Part shown: positions 14,729-23,617 of the stretch, piece after piece
Position numbering within the stretch: position 1 is the first letter of the stretch
Layout: each line of letters starts with the position of its first letter
NCBI RefSeq assembly: GCF_951230135.1
Contig: NZ_CATNVC010000003.1
Coordinates: forward strand, 186,001-250,000
Direction: 5' to 3'
Length of the DNA: 64,000 nt
Source: Butyricicoccus sp. Marseille-Q5471
Lineage (GTDB): Bacteria > Bacillota > Clostridia > Oscillospirales > Butyricicoccaceae
The notes under the pieces: generated by a model
What the model was told of the DNA's origin: nothing
The model's database searches: none
Seen by the model: the letters and a program-made list of their open reading frames with translations, nothing else
Program-made: the position numbers and the translations under genes

Positions 14729-16180
14729 TTAACTGCCGTCCTGCTGCCGCTTGGACGCTGCCTTATTGGCGTACATATTGTCATCCGCCGTTTTGAAGAT
14801 TTCATTCCAATCCTGCGGATGCGCTCTGTCATAAAACGCGTAGCCGAACGCCGCGCTGATCGCAAATTCGCCCACACGCTCCGCCTCCAGCTTCTCGCGC
14901 AGCACCCGCAGCGACCGTTCAAGCTCAGCCTCCGTCATATTGAGCAGCACAAGGGCAAACTCATCGCCGCCGATACGGAAAACCGGACAGCTTTTGAAGG
15001 TGGTGCACAGCAGGGCAGAAAAGCGCTTGATGCATGCGTCGCCCGCCTGATGCCCGTACAGATCGTTGACCCGTTTGAGATTGTTCAGGTCAAATATGCC
15101 GATGCCGAAGCCCGGCAGGCTGCTCAGCCGCGCGCTGTACTCGGCCATCTGCTGTTCATAGCTGTTGCGGTTGCGGATTCCGGTGAGCTGATCCATCTGC
15201 GCCAGGCTGACAAGCATCTTCTTGTTGCGCCTGTTAACCGCGGAAACGATCGAGATGACAACAGCAAGCACAATCACGCTGAACAGCAGACCAAAGCCAA
15301 GCTGAACTGTCATTCTTTCTTTGAATTCGGTAATATTTTTTTCTACGACAAGATACCAATTGAGATTCGGGATATATTGGGAGACAACATGGCCGTCCAC
15401 CTCCCTGCTGTGGTACCATCTTTGCTCCGCACCCTCGGTGTTTTTGAGGATCGCATCCTGCATGGAGCTGTAAATCTCCTGATCGAATAGGTTTACATTC
15501 TCAAAGCCCGTCGCGGTGGAGGAAAGCTGCACCTTGCCGTGTGCATCAATCAGGAAGGCCTGCACGCCATATTTTTCTTCGTTTTCAGACAGGAAATGCT
15601 GCACGTAAGGCGTTTCCATGCCAACGCCCACAACGCCCAGAATATTGCCCTGGTCGTCCAGCAGCTTGCAGTTGACAAAAATGGTGATCGTATTATCCTT
15701 GGCCTCGTCGTTATCCACATTAAGAGCGCACTCGCTCGGATCCTTCAAAAATTCGTAATACCAATCATTTTCCGGATTGTCAGGCGTCAGAGTGCGGTCA
15801 ATTCCATTGGCATAGTGATAATAATACCCCGTCTTGGTGGAGACAAAAAACACGGAGTCAAAGTTGTATTTCTGCCGGTAGGACGCGAGATAATCCTGCA
15901 GCGTGGCAATATTCTTATGATGCAGCTCATCCTTCGCTTCCGTCAGCATAAAGTCACGCAGGAAGGTATCGTTCGCCATGGTCAGCGAAATATTCATCGG
16001 CCGATCCATCAGGTTGTTGATGTTGACAAATATATTTTCCGATGTCAGCTCCGAAACAGCCTCCACATCCGCATAAAATAGCTGCTGAGACGAGAGATAC
16101 GAGAAAAGCGCGGTTGCCCCGAAGCCCAGCATAATCACGATGGATATGATGACGTTAGTTGGCAATTTAATCTTCTTCAT
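14729..16180 (-). CDS. membrane diguanylate cyclase with a dCache-like sensor
   Basis: About 483 residues. A membrane helix (residues about 8-30), then an extracytoplasmic region of about 250 residues with dCache/PAS-like features (VFFVSTKTGYYYHY, WYYEF, GVVGVGM), a second helix near 290-312, and a GGDEF domain (DQLTGIRNRNSY, FRIGGDEFALVL). The GGDEF signature is intact, so it should make cyclic di-GMP in response to an outside signal. The RxxD inhibitory site normally five residues before GGDEF is absent. The ATG at 16180 is favoured, eight bases from AGAAGG; a GTG at 16189 is in frame. Confidence 0.88.
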   Translation of the reverse strand: MKKIKLPTNVIISIVIMLGFGATALFSYLSSQQLFYADVEAVSELTSENIFVNINNLMDRPMNISLTMANDTFLRDFMLTEAKDELHHKNIATLQDYLASYRQKYNFDSVFFVSTKTGYYYHYANGIDRTLTPDNPENDWYYEFLKDPSECALNVDNDEAKDNTITIFVNCKLLDDQGNILGVVGVGMETPYVQHFLSENEEKYGVQAFLIDAHGKVQLSSTATGFENVNLFDQEIYSSMQDAILKNTEGAEQRWYHSREVDGHVVSQYIPNLNWYLVVEKNITEFKERMTVQLGFGLLFSVIVLAVVISIVSAVNRRNKKMLVSLAQMDQLTGIRNRNSYEQQMAEYSARLSSLPGFGIGIFDLNNLKRVNDLYGHQAGDACIKRFSALLCTTFKSCPVFRIGGDEFALVLLNMTEAELERSLRVLREKLEAERVGEFAISAAFGYAFYDRAHPQDWNEIFKTADDNMYANKAASKRQQDGS

Positions 16181-16292
16181 CTGCGTCACCTTCTTTCTCG
16201 TTCCGTTTTACCGCGCCGACCTGGATTGGCATGCTTCAATGCCGGTGTTCTGCTGCGGTTTTATCGTCGTTTCAGCTGCGCTGAGTTAAAAA

Positions 16293-16321
16293 AATCCCGC
16301 TGTCGGTTCGGCAGCAGGATT
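16293..16321 (-). terminator. terminator of the phospholipase C-like gene
   Basis: On the minus strand AATCCTGCTGCC and GACAGCGGGATT pair around GAACC and are followed by seven T. Confidence 0.8.
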
Positions 16322-16334
16322 TTCGAATTTTCCG

Positions 16335-16934
16335 TTAAGCGGTCGCCGGAACGCCGACCTCTGCCTGCTCGTAGCAGATATTGATGACCGACATCACCAG
16401 AAGCGCGGTTGCGCGGCAGACGTGCATGATGTCATCGTTGATGCAGTGCTTGCGCTGCTGCATACGGTACTGCTCGTGCATGGCTTCAATGCGGCCGATG
16501 AGCGTATCCACGGTGAGCGGGGGAATCAGCGGGCTTGCCCACTGCTCAAATTTTTGATCGTCCAGCCTGCGGCGGATGACGAGCGCGATGCGCTTTTCAT
16601 AGACATAGTGCGCCAGCAGGTTATGATCGTAAATATCGTCGTTATGCGGGTAAGTAAAGAAATCAGTCATGAAATGGCAGATTTCTCCCAAATCGACCGA
16701 CAGCTCATGGCCGTTAATCGGTCCGATGGTATATTTCGCAGCGAACACCCGGATTTTTTCCATTACCTCTTCCATCATCAGCGACGGATAATGCCGCTTG
16801 GTGAGGTAGGTACCGGTCAGGTCAGGCTTCAGGTTGCCATACAGAAAACCACTTTGTTCAAAAGTAACGCCGCAAGTCTGCTCCACATATTTCATCAGCA
16901 GATTTGCCACGCGGATGTGGGACACGGAATCCAT
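16335..16934 (-). CDS. zinc-dependent phospholipase C family protein
   Basis: 199 residues of the Zn_dep_PLPC/S1-P1 helical fold (PF00882-like). The visible zinc-ligand motifs are SHIRVANLL at the N-terminus, YGNLKPDLTGTYLTKRHYPS near residues 32-52, and LGEICHFMTDFFTYPHND near 83-100. There is no signal peptide, so unlike secreted clostridial alpha-toxin it would be cytoplasmic. Such short, unsecreted members are common in gut Clostridia and their substrate is unknown. It stands alone with its own promoter and terminator. Confidence 0.75.
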   Translation of the reverse strand: MDSVSHIRVANLLMKYVEQTCGVTFEQSGFLYGNLKPDLTGTYLTKRHYPSLMMEEVMEKIRVFAAKYTIGPINGHELSVDLGEICHFMTDFFTYPHNDDIYDHNLLAHYVYEKRIALVIRRRLDDQKFEQWASPLIPPLTVDTLIGRIEAMHEQYRMQQRKHCINDDIMHVCRATALLVMSVINICYEQAEVGVPATA

Positions 16935-16989
16935 TCTTCATCCTCCAACTGGATAGCCACAATTCAATCTCTTCTCAAAATACGAAGTC

Positions 16990-17018
16990 ATTATAGCACA
17001 ACTTGCCGCTAATGTCCC
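16990..17018 (-). promoter_or_regulatory. sigma-A-type promoter for the phospholipase C-like gene
   Basis: On the minus strand a perfect TATAAT (16990-16995) has GGGACA (17013-17018) 17 bases upstream. Confidence 0.5.
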
Positions 17019-17100
17019 GCATTTTTTTAAAATTTCTTGTATGCCTTCAGAAAATTTAAGGAATTGATTTGAATTGTAAAATTTTTGAATTCTATTTTGG

Positions 17101-17973
17101 TTACCTTGCACGAAAGGCTTCGTTGCGGAATTGGATCTTACCTTCCAGTGCCTGCCGCAGACGGCTGCACATGGCTTCACGGTCGCGGTTGAGCGTGCCG
17201 GCGAGGTTGACATAATTCGACGCATGGTTTGCACGGAACACCGAACCCTCGGAATCAATATGCTCGAGCAGGATGAGCGTTTCGTGCGCAATTTCAATCG
17301 GGTTCATCAGATAAAAGCGTCCCGCCTGCCACTCACGCATGAGCGGCGTTTCCAGCTCAAACAGCAGGGTCAGCAGTCCGATATACTCGGGCTTCATCCG
17401 CGAAAGCGCTTCTGCTGTTTTGACGGCGTGCTCTTCGGAAAGTTCCATCGAGCCCAAGCCTGCGATGCAGGTGACCGAAAGCTTCATGCCCGCTTGCTTG
17501 ACCATCAGGCCCGCGCGGACGATTTCATCGGCGGTCTCACCCTTGTTGATGCGTTTGAGCACCTCATCCGAGCCGGACTCCAACCCCAGATAAATCATAT
17601 CCAGTCCCAGTTCGTGCAGCAGGTTCAGCTCCTCCTGCTTTTTCACGAGGATGGATGCGGGCGAGCCGTAGCTTGTCACGCGCTCACACTCGGGAAACAC
17701 CGCTTTAATATACCGCAAAATTTCCGCCATATGCTCGGCACGGCACATCAGTGCATCGCCGTCAGCCAGAAAAATGCGGTCAACGCGGCGGTACTGGCGG
17801 CGTGCGTCGTCAAAATCGCGCTTGACATCCTCAATTTTGCGCACACGGAACTGCTTTTCCTTGTACATATCGCAGAACGTGCACTTGTTGTGGCTGCAGC
17901 CGATGGTGACCTGCACAATCAGGCTGTACGCCTCGGAAGGCGGACGAAACACGCGTCCTTCATACTGTATCAT
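17101..17973 (-). CDS. radical SAM protein, Elp3-like superfamily, unknown substrate
   Basis: 290 residues with the cluster motif CSHNKCTFC (Cys-x4-Cys-x2-Cys) near residues 24-32 followed by DMYKEKQFR, then YGSPASIL and LGLESGSDEVLKRINKG. These features are shared by a widespread Clostridial radical SAM family whose members are mostly annotated only by domain. The start ATG 17973 follows AAGGAGAAC; longer in-frame starts lack a ribosome site. The neighbours (a small membrane protein upstream on the same strand, 62 bases away) give no functional clue. Confidence 0.75.
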   Translation of the reverse strand: MIQYEGRVFRPPSEAYSLIVQVTIGCSHNKCTFCDMYKEKQFRVRKIEDVKRDFDDARRQYRRVDRIFLADGDALMCRAEHMAEILRYIKAVFPECERVTSYGSPASILVKKQEELNLLHELGLDMIYLGLESGSDEVLKRINKGETADEIVRAGLMVKQAGMKLSVTCIAGLGSMELSEEHAVKTAEALSRMKPEYIGLLTLLFELETPLMREWQAGRFYLMNPIEIAHETLILLEHIDSEGSVFRANHASNYVNLAGTLNRDREAMCSRLRQALEGKIQFRNEAFRAR

Positions 17974-18035
17974 TTGTTGTTCTCCTTTATAAAAAATGCG
18001 GGCGGAGATCATCTGTCCCCGCCCGTGTTGTCACA

Positions 18036-18350
18036 TTATTCGGTAGCTTCCGGCTCGTCGTCCTCTTCGGGGATATCGTCGGCCGGTGCGGGCGCATCCT
18101 CTTCCGGTGCGTCCTGATAAGCGGCGTCTGCCGCGGCGCACTCTTCGGCACAGGCACAGGACGCGCAGTCCTGCTCGGCACGCATCATTTGCTCGAGTTC
18201 ATCCATGGCCTTGAGCTCAGCTTCATGGTAAACCTCTTCCTCACGCTTTTTTTCCAGCAGAATCACTGCCGCGGTCGCGCCGGCGGCAACTGCAAGGCTG
18301 GTGAGCAGCATAGCTGTCTTAAATTTCGTCGATTTTTTCACGAGATCCAC
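18036..18350 (-). CDS. small membrane-anchored acidic protein, unknown
   Basis: 104 residues. A single membrane helix (about 13-31, AMLLTSLAVAAGATAAVILL) is followed by a charged EKKREEEVYHEAE segment, a Cys cluster (CASCACAEEC, five Cys in ten residues) and an acidic, proline-containing tail rich in Asp and Glu. I do not recognise the family. A promoter and a ribosome site (GGAAGT) precede it and codon use is like its neighbours, so it is likely real. The Cys cluster could bind metal, but this is only a possibility. Confidence 0.6.
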   Translation of the reverse strand: MDLVKKSTKFKTAMLLTSLAVAAGATAAVILLEKKREEEVYHEAELKAMDELEQMMRAEQDCASCACAEECAAADAAYQDAPEEDAPAPADDIPEEDDEPEATE

Positions 18351-18377
18351 TTCCTCTCCGTGATTCGGGTTGTATTA

Positions 18378-18406
18378 AATGTACCATAACCGCGTTTTAA
18401 AGTCAA
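18378..18406 (-). promoter_or_regulatory. sigma-A-type promoter for the small acidic membrane protein
   Basis: On the minus strand TTGACT (18401-18406) and TACATT (18378-18383) are 17 bases apart. Confidence 0.5.
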
Positions 18407-18419
18407 TGGCAGAGCGCGG

Positions 18420-19232
18420 TCATTTACCCAACTCATAGGCGCGCGCGATGCATTTATCGCTCGCTTCCGCGACCACAGCATTGAGTCCGTACGCTTCAAA
18501 CACATGCACGCCCTCAATGGTCGTGCCGCCCGGCGAGCAGACGGCTTGAATGAGCTCCGCGGGCGTTTTTTCGCCGGCAAGCACCATTTCCGCCGCGCCG
18601 ATGAAGGTCTTGCAAATCAGCGGCAGCGCATCCTCGCGGGAAATTCCATGCTTTTCGGCGCTTTTTGCGAAGGCATCAATAAATTGGTAAACATAAGCGG
18701 GCAGCGAACCGTTATACGGAATGACTTCGTTGAGCATATTTTCCTCTTGGAATACGGCGGTCACGCCCATCGTGCCGAAAAGCGCATTGACAGCGGCGAG
18801 CTGCTCGTCCGTTGCGGCGGCGTTTTTGACCAGCGCGCTTGCGCCTTCGCCGAGCATCAGCGGCGTGTTGGGCATGACGCGGATAATCGGCGTGTCCGCA
18901 CCGAGCACGGCCTCAATTGTGCCGAAGGTCACGCCTGCGGCAATCGAAATGAGCAGCGGCTTGCGTTCCACCCTGCAGGCGGCAAGACGGGGCAGCACCT
19001 CGCTGAAATTCTGTGGCTTGACACCGAGCACAACACACTCGCACTGTGTATAAACCTCGGCATAGTCCGCGGTCACGGCAAAGCCCTTTGCGGCGTTAAA
19101 CTGCCGTTTTTCCGCGCTGCGGTTAAATAAAAGCGCGTCCCCTGCCGCGAACAGGCCGGCACGCACTGCACCTTCGACAATGGCTGTGCCCATATTGCCC
19201 GCGCCAAGCACACCGAATTGATACTGCTTCAT
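18420..19232 (-). CDS. proC: pyrroline-5-carboxylate reductase
   Basis: 270 residues. The N-terminal Rossmann motif GVLGAGNMGTAIVEG binds NAD(P)H. The mid-protein IIRVMPNTPLMLGEGASAL and the C-terminal SPGGTTIEGVHVFE (the P5CR signature) are both present. The enzyme makes the last step of proline synthesis, reducing pyrroline-5-carboxylate. The GGAGG site and the family-length N-terminus fix the start. It is monocistronic and divergent from the aromatic-acid exporter gene. Confidence 0.95.
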   Translation of the reverse strand: MKQYQFGVLGAGNMGTAIVEGAVRAGLFAAGDALLFNRSAEKRQFNAAKGFAVTADYAEVYTQCECVVLGVKPQNFSEVLPRLAACRVERKPLLISIAAGVTFGTIEAVLGADTPIIRVMPNTPLMLGEGASALVKNAAATDEQLAAVNALFGTMGVTAVFQEENMLNEVIPYNGSLPAYVYQFIDAFAKSAEKHGISREDALPLICKTFIGAAEMVLAGEKTPAELIQAVCSPGGTTIEGVHVFEAYGLNAVVAEASDKCIARAYELGK

Positions 19233-19271
19233 CCGAATTCCTCCTTCACATACATCGTTTCCGATAGGGGC

Positions 19272-19300
19272 ATTCTATCACAAACCGCTTTTCAATGCAA
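19272..19300 (-). promoter_or_regulatory. sigma-A-type promoter for proC
   Basis: On the minus strand TTGCAT (19295-19300) and TAGAAT (19272-19277) are 17 bases apart. Confidence 0.55.
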
Positions 19301-19314
19301 ATGCCGTGTTACCC

Positions 19315-19343
19315 TTGTACTCGACCGTTCTATGTGCTAGAAT
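19315..19343 (+). promoter_or_regulatory. sigma-A-type promoter for the FUSC-like gene
   Basis: TTGTAC (19315-19320) and TAGAAT (19338-19343) are 17 bases apart. Confidence 0.5.
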
Positions 19344-19375
19344 AAGCATATTATTCAAAATGGGGTGATATGCGC

Positions 19376-20275
19376 ATGTCTTTAGGAAGATATTTGCCTC
19401 ATGTCGGTCTGCGAACGGTCAAAACCGGCGCTGCGGTTGCGCTCGCGCTGCTGTTTGCCACGCTGCGCGGCAGTCCGGCGCCTATTTTTGCCGCCATTGG
19501 CGCAATCGTCGCCATGAACCGCACACTGGGCGATGCGTTCCAGTCCTGCGTGACGCAGTTCTTCGGCATCATCGCGGGCGCGGGCTTCGGCCTGCTGTTC
19601 GTGACGCTCTTCGGTAATTTCCGCTATATCGGCATCGGTCTGGGCATCATCGGCTTGATTCTGGTCTGCATTCAGTTCCGGCTGCACTTCGCCGTGCCGC
19701 TGGCCTGCATTGTATTCGTTTCCATCTGCCTGTCCCCGCCGGACGAGGCCTTCATTTATAGTGTCAACCGCCTGCTCGATACCTCGATCGGCCTTGTCAC
19801 GGCGCTGGCCATCAACGTTGCCATCAAGCCGTACAACAACCGCGCACAGATTTCCAAGCTGCTGACGCACCTGCTGCAAACCATTCCTCATTATATAGGA
19901 GAGCGCGTGCTGCATGGACACTATCCCGATTTATCCCCCCTGCACGCACAGCTTGACCGCATCAGCGAGGAACTCGAGATTTTCGAAAAGCAGAACTGGC
20001 CGCGCCACAGCGACCATGATCAGCAAACGGTCTATCTGCGCGGCTGCGAGCAGCTCGCCCAAACAATGGTGCACGAGCTCGGGGCGCTCTGCGCGATGGA
20101 CGAACGCGGGCGGCTCAGCCGCGCAAATGCGGAGCGTCTGGGCGTGCTCGGTCTGCGTGTGCCCGAAACCATGCCGGGGGACGCACACACCGAAGCCGAC
20201 GTGGTGGGCAACTACCATTTGGCCAACCTGCTGGATGCCTATCTGTATCTCAGCGATTTTAATTTAATGGAATGA
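19376..20275 (+). CDS. aromatic acid exporter family protein (ArAE/FUSC-like, YqjA type)
   Basis: 299 residues. The N-terminal half has four to six membrane segments (VKTGAAVALALLFATLRG, then PIFAAIGAIVAMNRTLGDAF), the pattern of the Firmicute ArAE_1 family; the C-terminal half is soluble and helical. Distant relatives export aromatic carboxylates, but most Firmicute members have no proven cargo. The ATG at 19376 is preferred because the in-frame ATG at 19370 directly abuts the GGGGTGAT site. The NSS symporter gene follows after 63 bases. Confidence 0.75.
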   Translation: MSLGRYLPHVGLRTVKTGAAVALALLFATLRGSPAPIFAAIGAIVAMNRTLGDAFQSCVTQFFGIIAGAGFGLLFVTLFGNFRYIGIGLGIIGLILVCIQFRLHFAVPLACIVFVSICLSPPDEAFIYSVNRLLDTSIGLVTALAINVAIKPYNNRAQISKLLTHLLQTIPHYIGERVLHGHYPDLSPLHAQLDRISEELEIFEKQNWPRHSDHDQQTVYLRGCEQLAQTMVHELGALCAMDERGRLSRANAERLGVLGLRVPETMPGDAHTEADVVGNYHLANLLDAYLYLSDFNLME

Positions 20276-20338
20276 CCGCCAAATCTGCGGCGTCATGATA
20301 AAGAGTAGCAACATCAATGTAAGGAGTAACAAAAAATA

Positions 20339-21709
20339 ATGGAGAAAAAGAGAAGCAGTTTTTCCAGCCGCGTCGGCTTTGTGCTGGCGGCGGCAGGCTC
20401 AGCGGTGGGACTGGGCAACATCTGGCGATTCCCCTATCTTGCGGCAAAATACGGCGGCGGTATCTTCCTGTTCGTCTACCTGTGTCTGGCGGTCACCTTC
20501 GGCTTTGCGCTGATGATTACCGAAATCACCATCGGCCGTAAAACCGGACTGTCCACCATCGGCGCATACAAGGCGCTCGACAAGCGGTTTTCCTTCCTCG
20601 GCTGGCTGGCGTCGCTTGTGCCTGTCATCATCACGCCGTATTACTGCGTCATCGGCGGCTGGGTGATGAAATATTTCTTCGAATACATTTCCGGCGGCGG
20701 CGCGGCGCTCTCGCAGGGGGACTATTTCGGTGATTTCATCGGTTTCTCGGGCAGCGGCCTGCTGTCCACCCCGGTGTTCTGGTTCCTGATTTATGTGGCG
20801 GTGACTGCGGTCGTCGTGCTGCTCGGCGTGGAAAAGGGCATTGAAAAGGTATCCCGCGTGATGATGCCTGTGCTCGTCATTTTGACGATCTTCGTAGCCG
20901 GCTACTCGCTGACCATGCCGGGCGCAATCGAAGGCCTCAAGTTCTACCTGCTGCCCGATTTCAAGGACTTCTCGATGACCACCGTGCTTGCCGCGATGGG
21001 TCAGATGTTCTATTCGATGTCGCTGGCAATGGGTATTATGATCACCTACGGCTCGTACATGCCCAAGGAAGCCAATCTTGAGCGTTCGGTCGGCCAGATT
21101 GAGATTTTCGACACAGCCATTGCTTTCCTTGCGGGCCTGATGATTGTTCCGGCCGTTGTAGCCTTCAACGGCGGCGACCCGAGCCAGATCAACGCCGGCC
21201 CGGGCCTGATGTTCGGCACGCTGCCCAAGGTGTTTGAGCAGATGGCATTCGGTCACATCATCGGCACGGCATTCTTCCTGCTCGTTATGTTTGCGGCGCT
21301 GACCTCGTCCATCTCGCTGATGGAGACGGTCGTTTCCATCGTGCACGACAAGCTGCACTGGAATCGTCGCCTTTGCACGCTTATCGTCACAGTGATTGTC
21401 ATTGTAATGGGCGTGCCATCCTGCCTGGGCTATGGCCCGTGGGCGGGCGTCAAGCTGCTCGGCATGCAGTTCCTCGACTTCTTTGACTTCATCTCGAACT
21501 CGGTGCTCATGCCCATCGTCGCCTTCCTGACCTGCGTTCTGGTCGGTCACGTGGTCGGCACCAAGCTGGTGTCGGACGAGGTCGAGCGCAACTTCAAGTT
21601 CCATCGCAAGCGTCTGTTTGAGGTCATGATCCGTTGGGTTGCTCCCATTCTGATCGTATGCATCCTCGTAGGTGAGCTGCTCAAGGTCACCGGACAGATT
21701 TCCATTTAA
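20339..21709 (+). CDS. neurotransmitter:sodium symporter (NSS/SNF family)
   Basis: 456 residues with about eleven to twelve membrane segments. SSRVGFVLAAAGSAVGLGNIWRFPYLAAKYGGG at the N-terminus is the unmistakable NSS opening that forms the Na+ and substrate sites in LeuT. Bacterial members of this length usually import amino acids such as tyrosine, tryptophan or leucine with Na+. The start follows TAAGGAG. A strong terminator follows the gene. The substrate is not determined by sequence alone. Confidence 0.93.
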   Translation: MEKKRSSFSSRVGFVLAAAGSAVGLGNIWRFPYLAAKYGGGIFLFVYLCLAVTFGFALMITEITIGRKTGLSTIGAYKALDKRFSFLGWLASLVPVIITPYYCVIGGWVMKYFFEYISGGGAALSQGDYFGDFIGFSGSGLLSTPVFWFLIYVAVTAVVVLLGVEKGIEKVSRVMMPVLVILTIFVAGYSLTMPGAIEGLKFYLLPDFKDFSMTTVLAAMGQMFYSMSLAMGIMITYGSYMPKEANLERSVGQIEIFDTAIAFLAGLMIVPAVVAFNGGDPSQINAGPGLMFGTLPKVFEQMAFGHIIGTAFFLLVMFAALTSSISLMETVVSIVHDKLHWNRRLCTLIVTVIVIVMGVPSCLGYGPWAGVKLLGMQFLDFFDFISNSVLMPIVAFLTCVLVGHVVGTKLVSDEVERNFKFHRKRLFEVMIRWVAPILIVCILVGELLKVTGQISI

Positions 21710-21716
21710 AACAGTC

Positions 21717-21753
21717 AGCCGGCAGATGCGAAACCGCGTCTGTCGGCTTTTTG
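21717..21753 (+). terminator. terminator of the NSS symporter gene
   Basis: AGCCGGCAGATGCG pairs with CGCGTCTGTCGGCT and is followed by TTTTT. Confidence 0.8.
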
Positions 21754-21772
21754 CGCCGCAACGCGCAAAAAA

Positions 21773-21806
21773 GAAAACGGCGCGCTGCCAAGCAGCGCGC
21801 CGTTTT
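21773..21806 (-). terminator. terminator on the citrate synthase side
   Basis: GAAAACGGCGCGCTGC and its exact complement pair around CAA. The minus-strand tail is TTCTTTTTTG, fitting a terminator for the convergent citrate synthase gene, although about 180 bases after its stop. Confidence 0.65.
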
Positions 21807-21989
21807 CTCATTAAGTAAAGAGAAAGGATTGAGGATCAAATTGAGGTTTTGGTTATGTTTCTATTATAGTCGTTTCGCACAATTTTTCAATTGATTTTTC
21901 ATGCAATATTGCAGGAATTTGGCCGATCATTTTTGACACCTTGCACAATAACCTTTTCTTCCCTTTATGCAATCCGCTACGCTTGCTGA

Positions 21990-23357
21990 TCAGTCCCGTT
22001 CGGGCAGGTAGCGGTATTCGTTGCTTTTGGCGAGCGGTTTATAGGCCGGACGCATGATTTTGCCGCCCGTTGTGACCTCTTCCAGACGATGCGCCATCCA
22101 GCCGACGATACGAGCCGTGGCAAACAGCGGGGTGTACAGCGATTTGGGCAGGCCAAGCATTTTGTACACAAAGCCGGAATACAGGTCGACATTGGCGCAC
22201 ATCGGCTTATCCAGACCCTTCTTTTCGCGGAATACATCGGGCGTCAGCTTTTCCACCAGCTCCAGCAGATCCATTTCGTCGGTCATGCCCTTCTTTTCGG
22301 CCAGCGGACGCGCCGCGTCCTTGAGCGCTACCGCACGGGGGTCGCTCAGCGTATAAATCGCGTGCCCCATGCCGTAGACCAGACCCGAACCATCGCCGGC
22401 CTCACCGTCGAGCACCCTGGCGAGATAAGCGCGCACCTCGTCCTCGTCCTTCCAGTTCATGATATTCGCCTTCATCTCCTCAAACTGGGTGACGACGCGC
22501 AGGTTTGCGCCGCCGTGGCGCGGACCCTTGAGCGAGGAAACCGCCGAGGCAATCGCCGAATAGGTATCCGTGCCCGAAGAAGAGGTAACGCGCACGGTGA
22601 ACGACGAGTTATTGCCGCCGCCATGCTCGGCGTGTAGAATCAGGCAGCGGTCGAGCAGCTTGGCCTCATCGTCGGTGAACTGACCGTCCGGACGGATGAG
22701 GTGCAGGATGTTCTCCGCGGTTGAACGGTTGGGATCAGGCACGTGCAGGAACATGGAGTCGCCGTCAAAATAGCGGCGCTTGGCCTGATAGGCGTGCGAG
22801 ATGATGACCGGGAACTTGGCCGTCAGGCTGATGCCCTGCCGCATGATATTCTCGACCGTTGTCTCATCCGGGTTCGCGTCATACGAGTACAGCGCGAGTG
22901 TCGCCGCGGCCAGTTTGTTCATGATATCCCGGCTGGGCGCGCGCATAACCATATCCTCGGTAAAATTCTCAGGCAGGGCACGTTCCAGACCGATGGTGTG
23001 CTGAAACTGCTGCAGCTGCTCGCGGTTGGGCAGCGAACCGCACATCAGCAGATAGCCGACCTCCTCAAACCCGAAGCGGTTTTCCTGCTCGAGTCCGCGA
23101 ATCAAATCATAAACGTTGTAACCGCGATAGGTCAAACGGCCCTCGATCGGCTCACGCTCGCCCTCATTGAGGATGTAGCCGTGTACGTTGCCAAGACGCG
23201 TCGCGCCGACAAGCACGCCCGTGCCGTCCGCGTTGCGCAGGCCGCGCTTAATGCCATAACGAGAGAAAAGCTCGGCTGGTATCTTAGTATTCTGGCGGAA
23301 GCTCTGACAAAGCTCGGAAAGTAGTTCTTCCTTAATAAAATTCGGTTGTGATGTCAT
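21990..23357 (-). CDS. citrate synthase
   Basis: 455 residues, the length of Clostridial type citrate synthases. Visible landmarks are LHAEHGGGNNSSFTVRVTSS with the catalytic His, KGPRHGGANLRV, and GMGHAIYTLSDPRA with the second catalytic His. It condenses acetyl-CoA and oxaloacetate; in anaerobes it feeds 2-oxoglutarate and glutamate synthesis. No aconitase or isocitrate dehydrogenase gene is adjacent. The ATG at 23357 (MTSQPNFIKEE) follows AAGGAGAAA; longer in-frame starts upstream lie before the mapped promoter. Confidence 0.92.
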   Translation of the reverse strand: MTSQPNFIKEELLSELCQSFRQNTKIPAELFSRYGIKRGLRNADGTGVLVGATRLGNVHGYILNEGEREPIEGRLTYRGYNVYDLIRGLEQENRFGFEEVGYLLMCGSLPNREQLQQFQHTIGLERALPENFTEDMVMRAPSRDIMNKLAAATLALYSYDANPDETTVENIMRQGISLTAKFPVIISHAYQAKRRYFDGDSMFLHVPDPNRSTAENILHLIRPDGQFTDDEAKLLDRCLILHAEHGGGNNSSFTVRVTSSSGTDTYSAIASAVSSLKGPRHGGANLRVVTQFEEMKANIMNWKDEDEVRAYLARVLDGEAGDGSGLVYGMGHAIYTLSDPRAVALKDAARPLAEKKGMTDEMDLLELVEKLTPDVFREKKGLDKPMCANVDLYSGFVYKMLGLPKSLYTPLFATARIVGWMAHRLEEVTTGGKIMRPAYKPLAKSNEYRYLPERD

Positions 23358-23399
23358 CGGGCTTTCTCCTTTCTGTTTCTTGCGATGGATAATGAATAT

Positions 23400-23428
23400 A
23401 TTGTAACGCAATCCTGCAATGATGTCAA
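23400..23428 (-). promoter_or_regulatory. sigma-A-type promoter for citrate synthase
   Basis: On the minus strand TTGACA (23423-23428) and TACAAT (23400-23405) are 17 bases apart, about 45 bases upstream of the start. Confidence 0.7.
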
Positions 23429-23546
23429 ACTTCCCCTCTTGGAACAACTTACAAAAAGCGGAGTTTTCGCGCTTTTCCGGCTGTTCACAATGGTTGTACG
23501 CAAGAGCAGCATGTATAAGCTGCAAACAGTTTGATACGCTAACAAC

Positions 23547-23575
23547 CAAAAACGCTCTTCCCGAAGGAAGAGCGT
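23547..23575 (-). terminator. terminator of the L,D-transpeptidase gene
   Basis: ACGCTCTTCC and GGAAGAGCGT pair around a tetraloop-like centre and are followed on the minus strand by five T. Confidence 0.8.
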
Positions 23576-23617
23576 CAGGCTTGTCAAATCGGAAACACCA
23601 TTCTAATTTGAACCGAT

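Noticed and set aside
20399-21811. Minus-strand open frame (about 470 codons) opposite the NSS symporter
   Set aside because: Shadow of a conserved transporter, and it runs through that gene's terminator.
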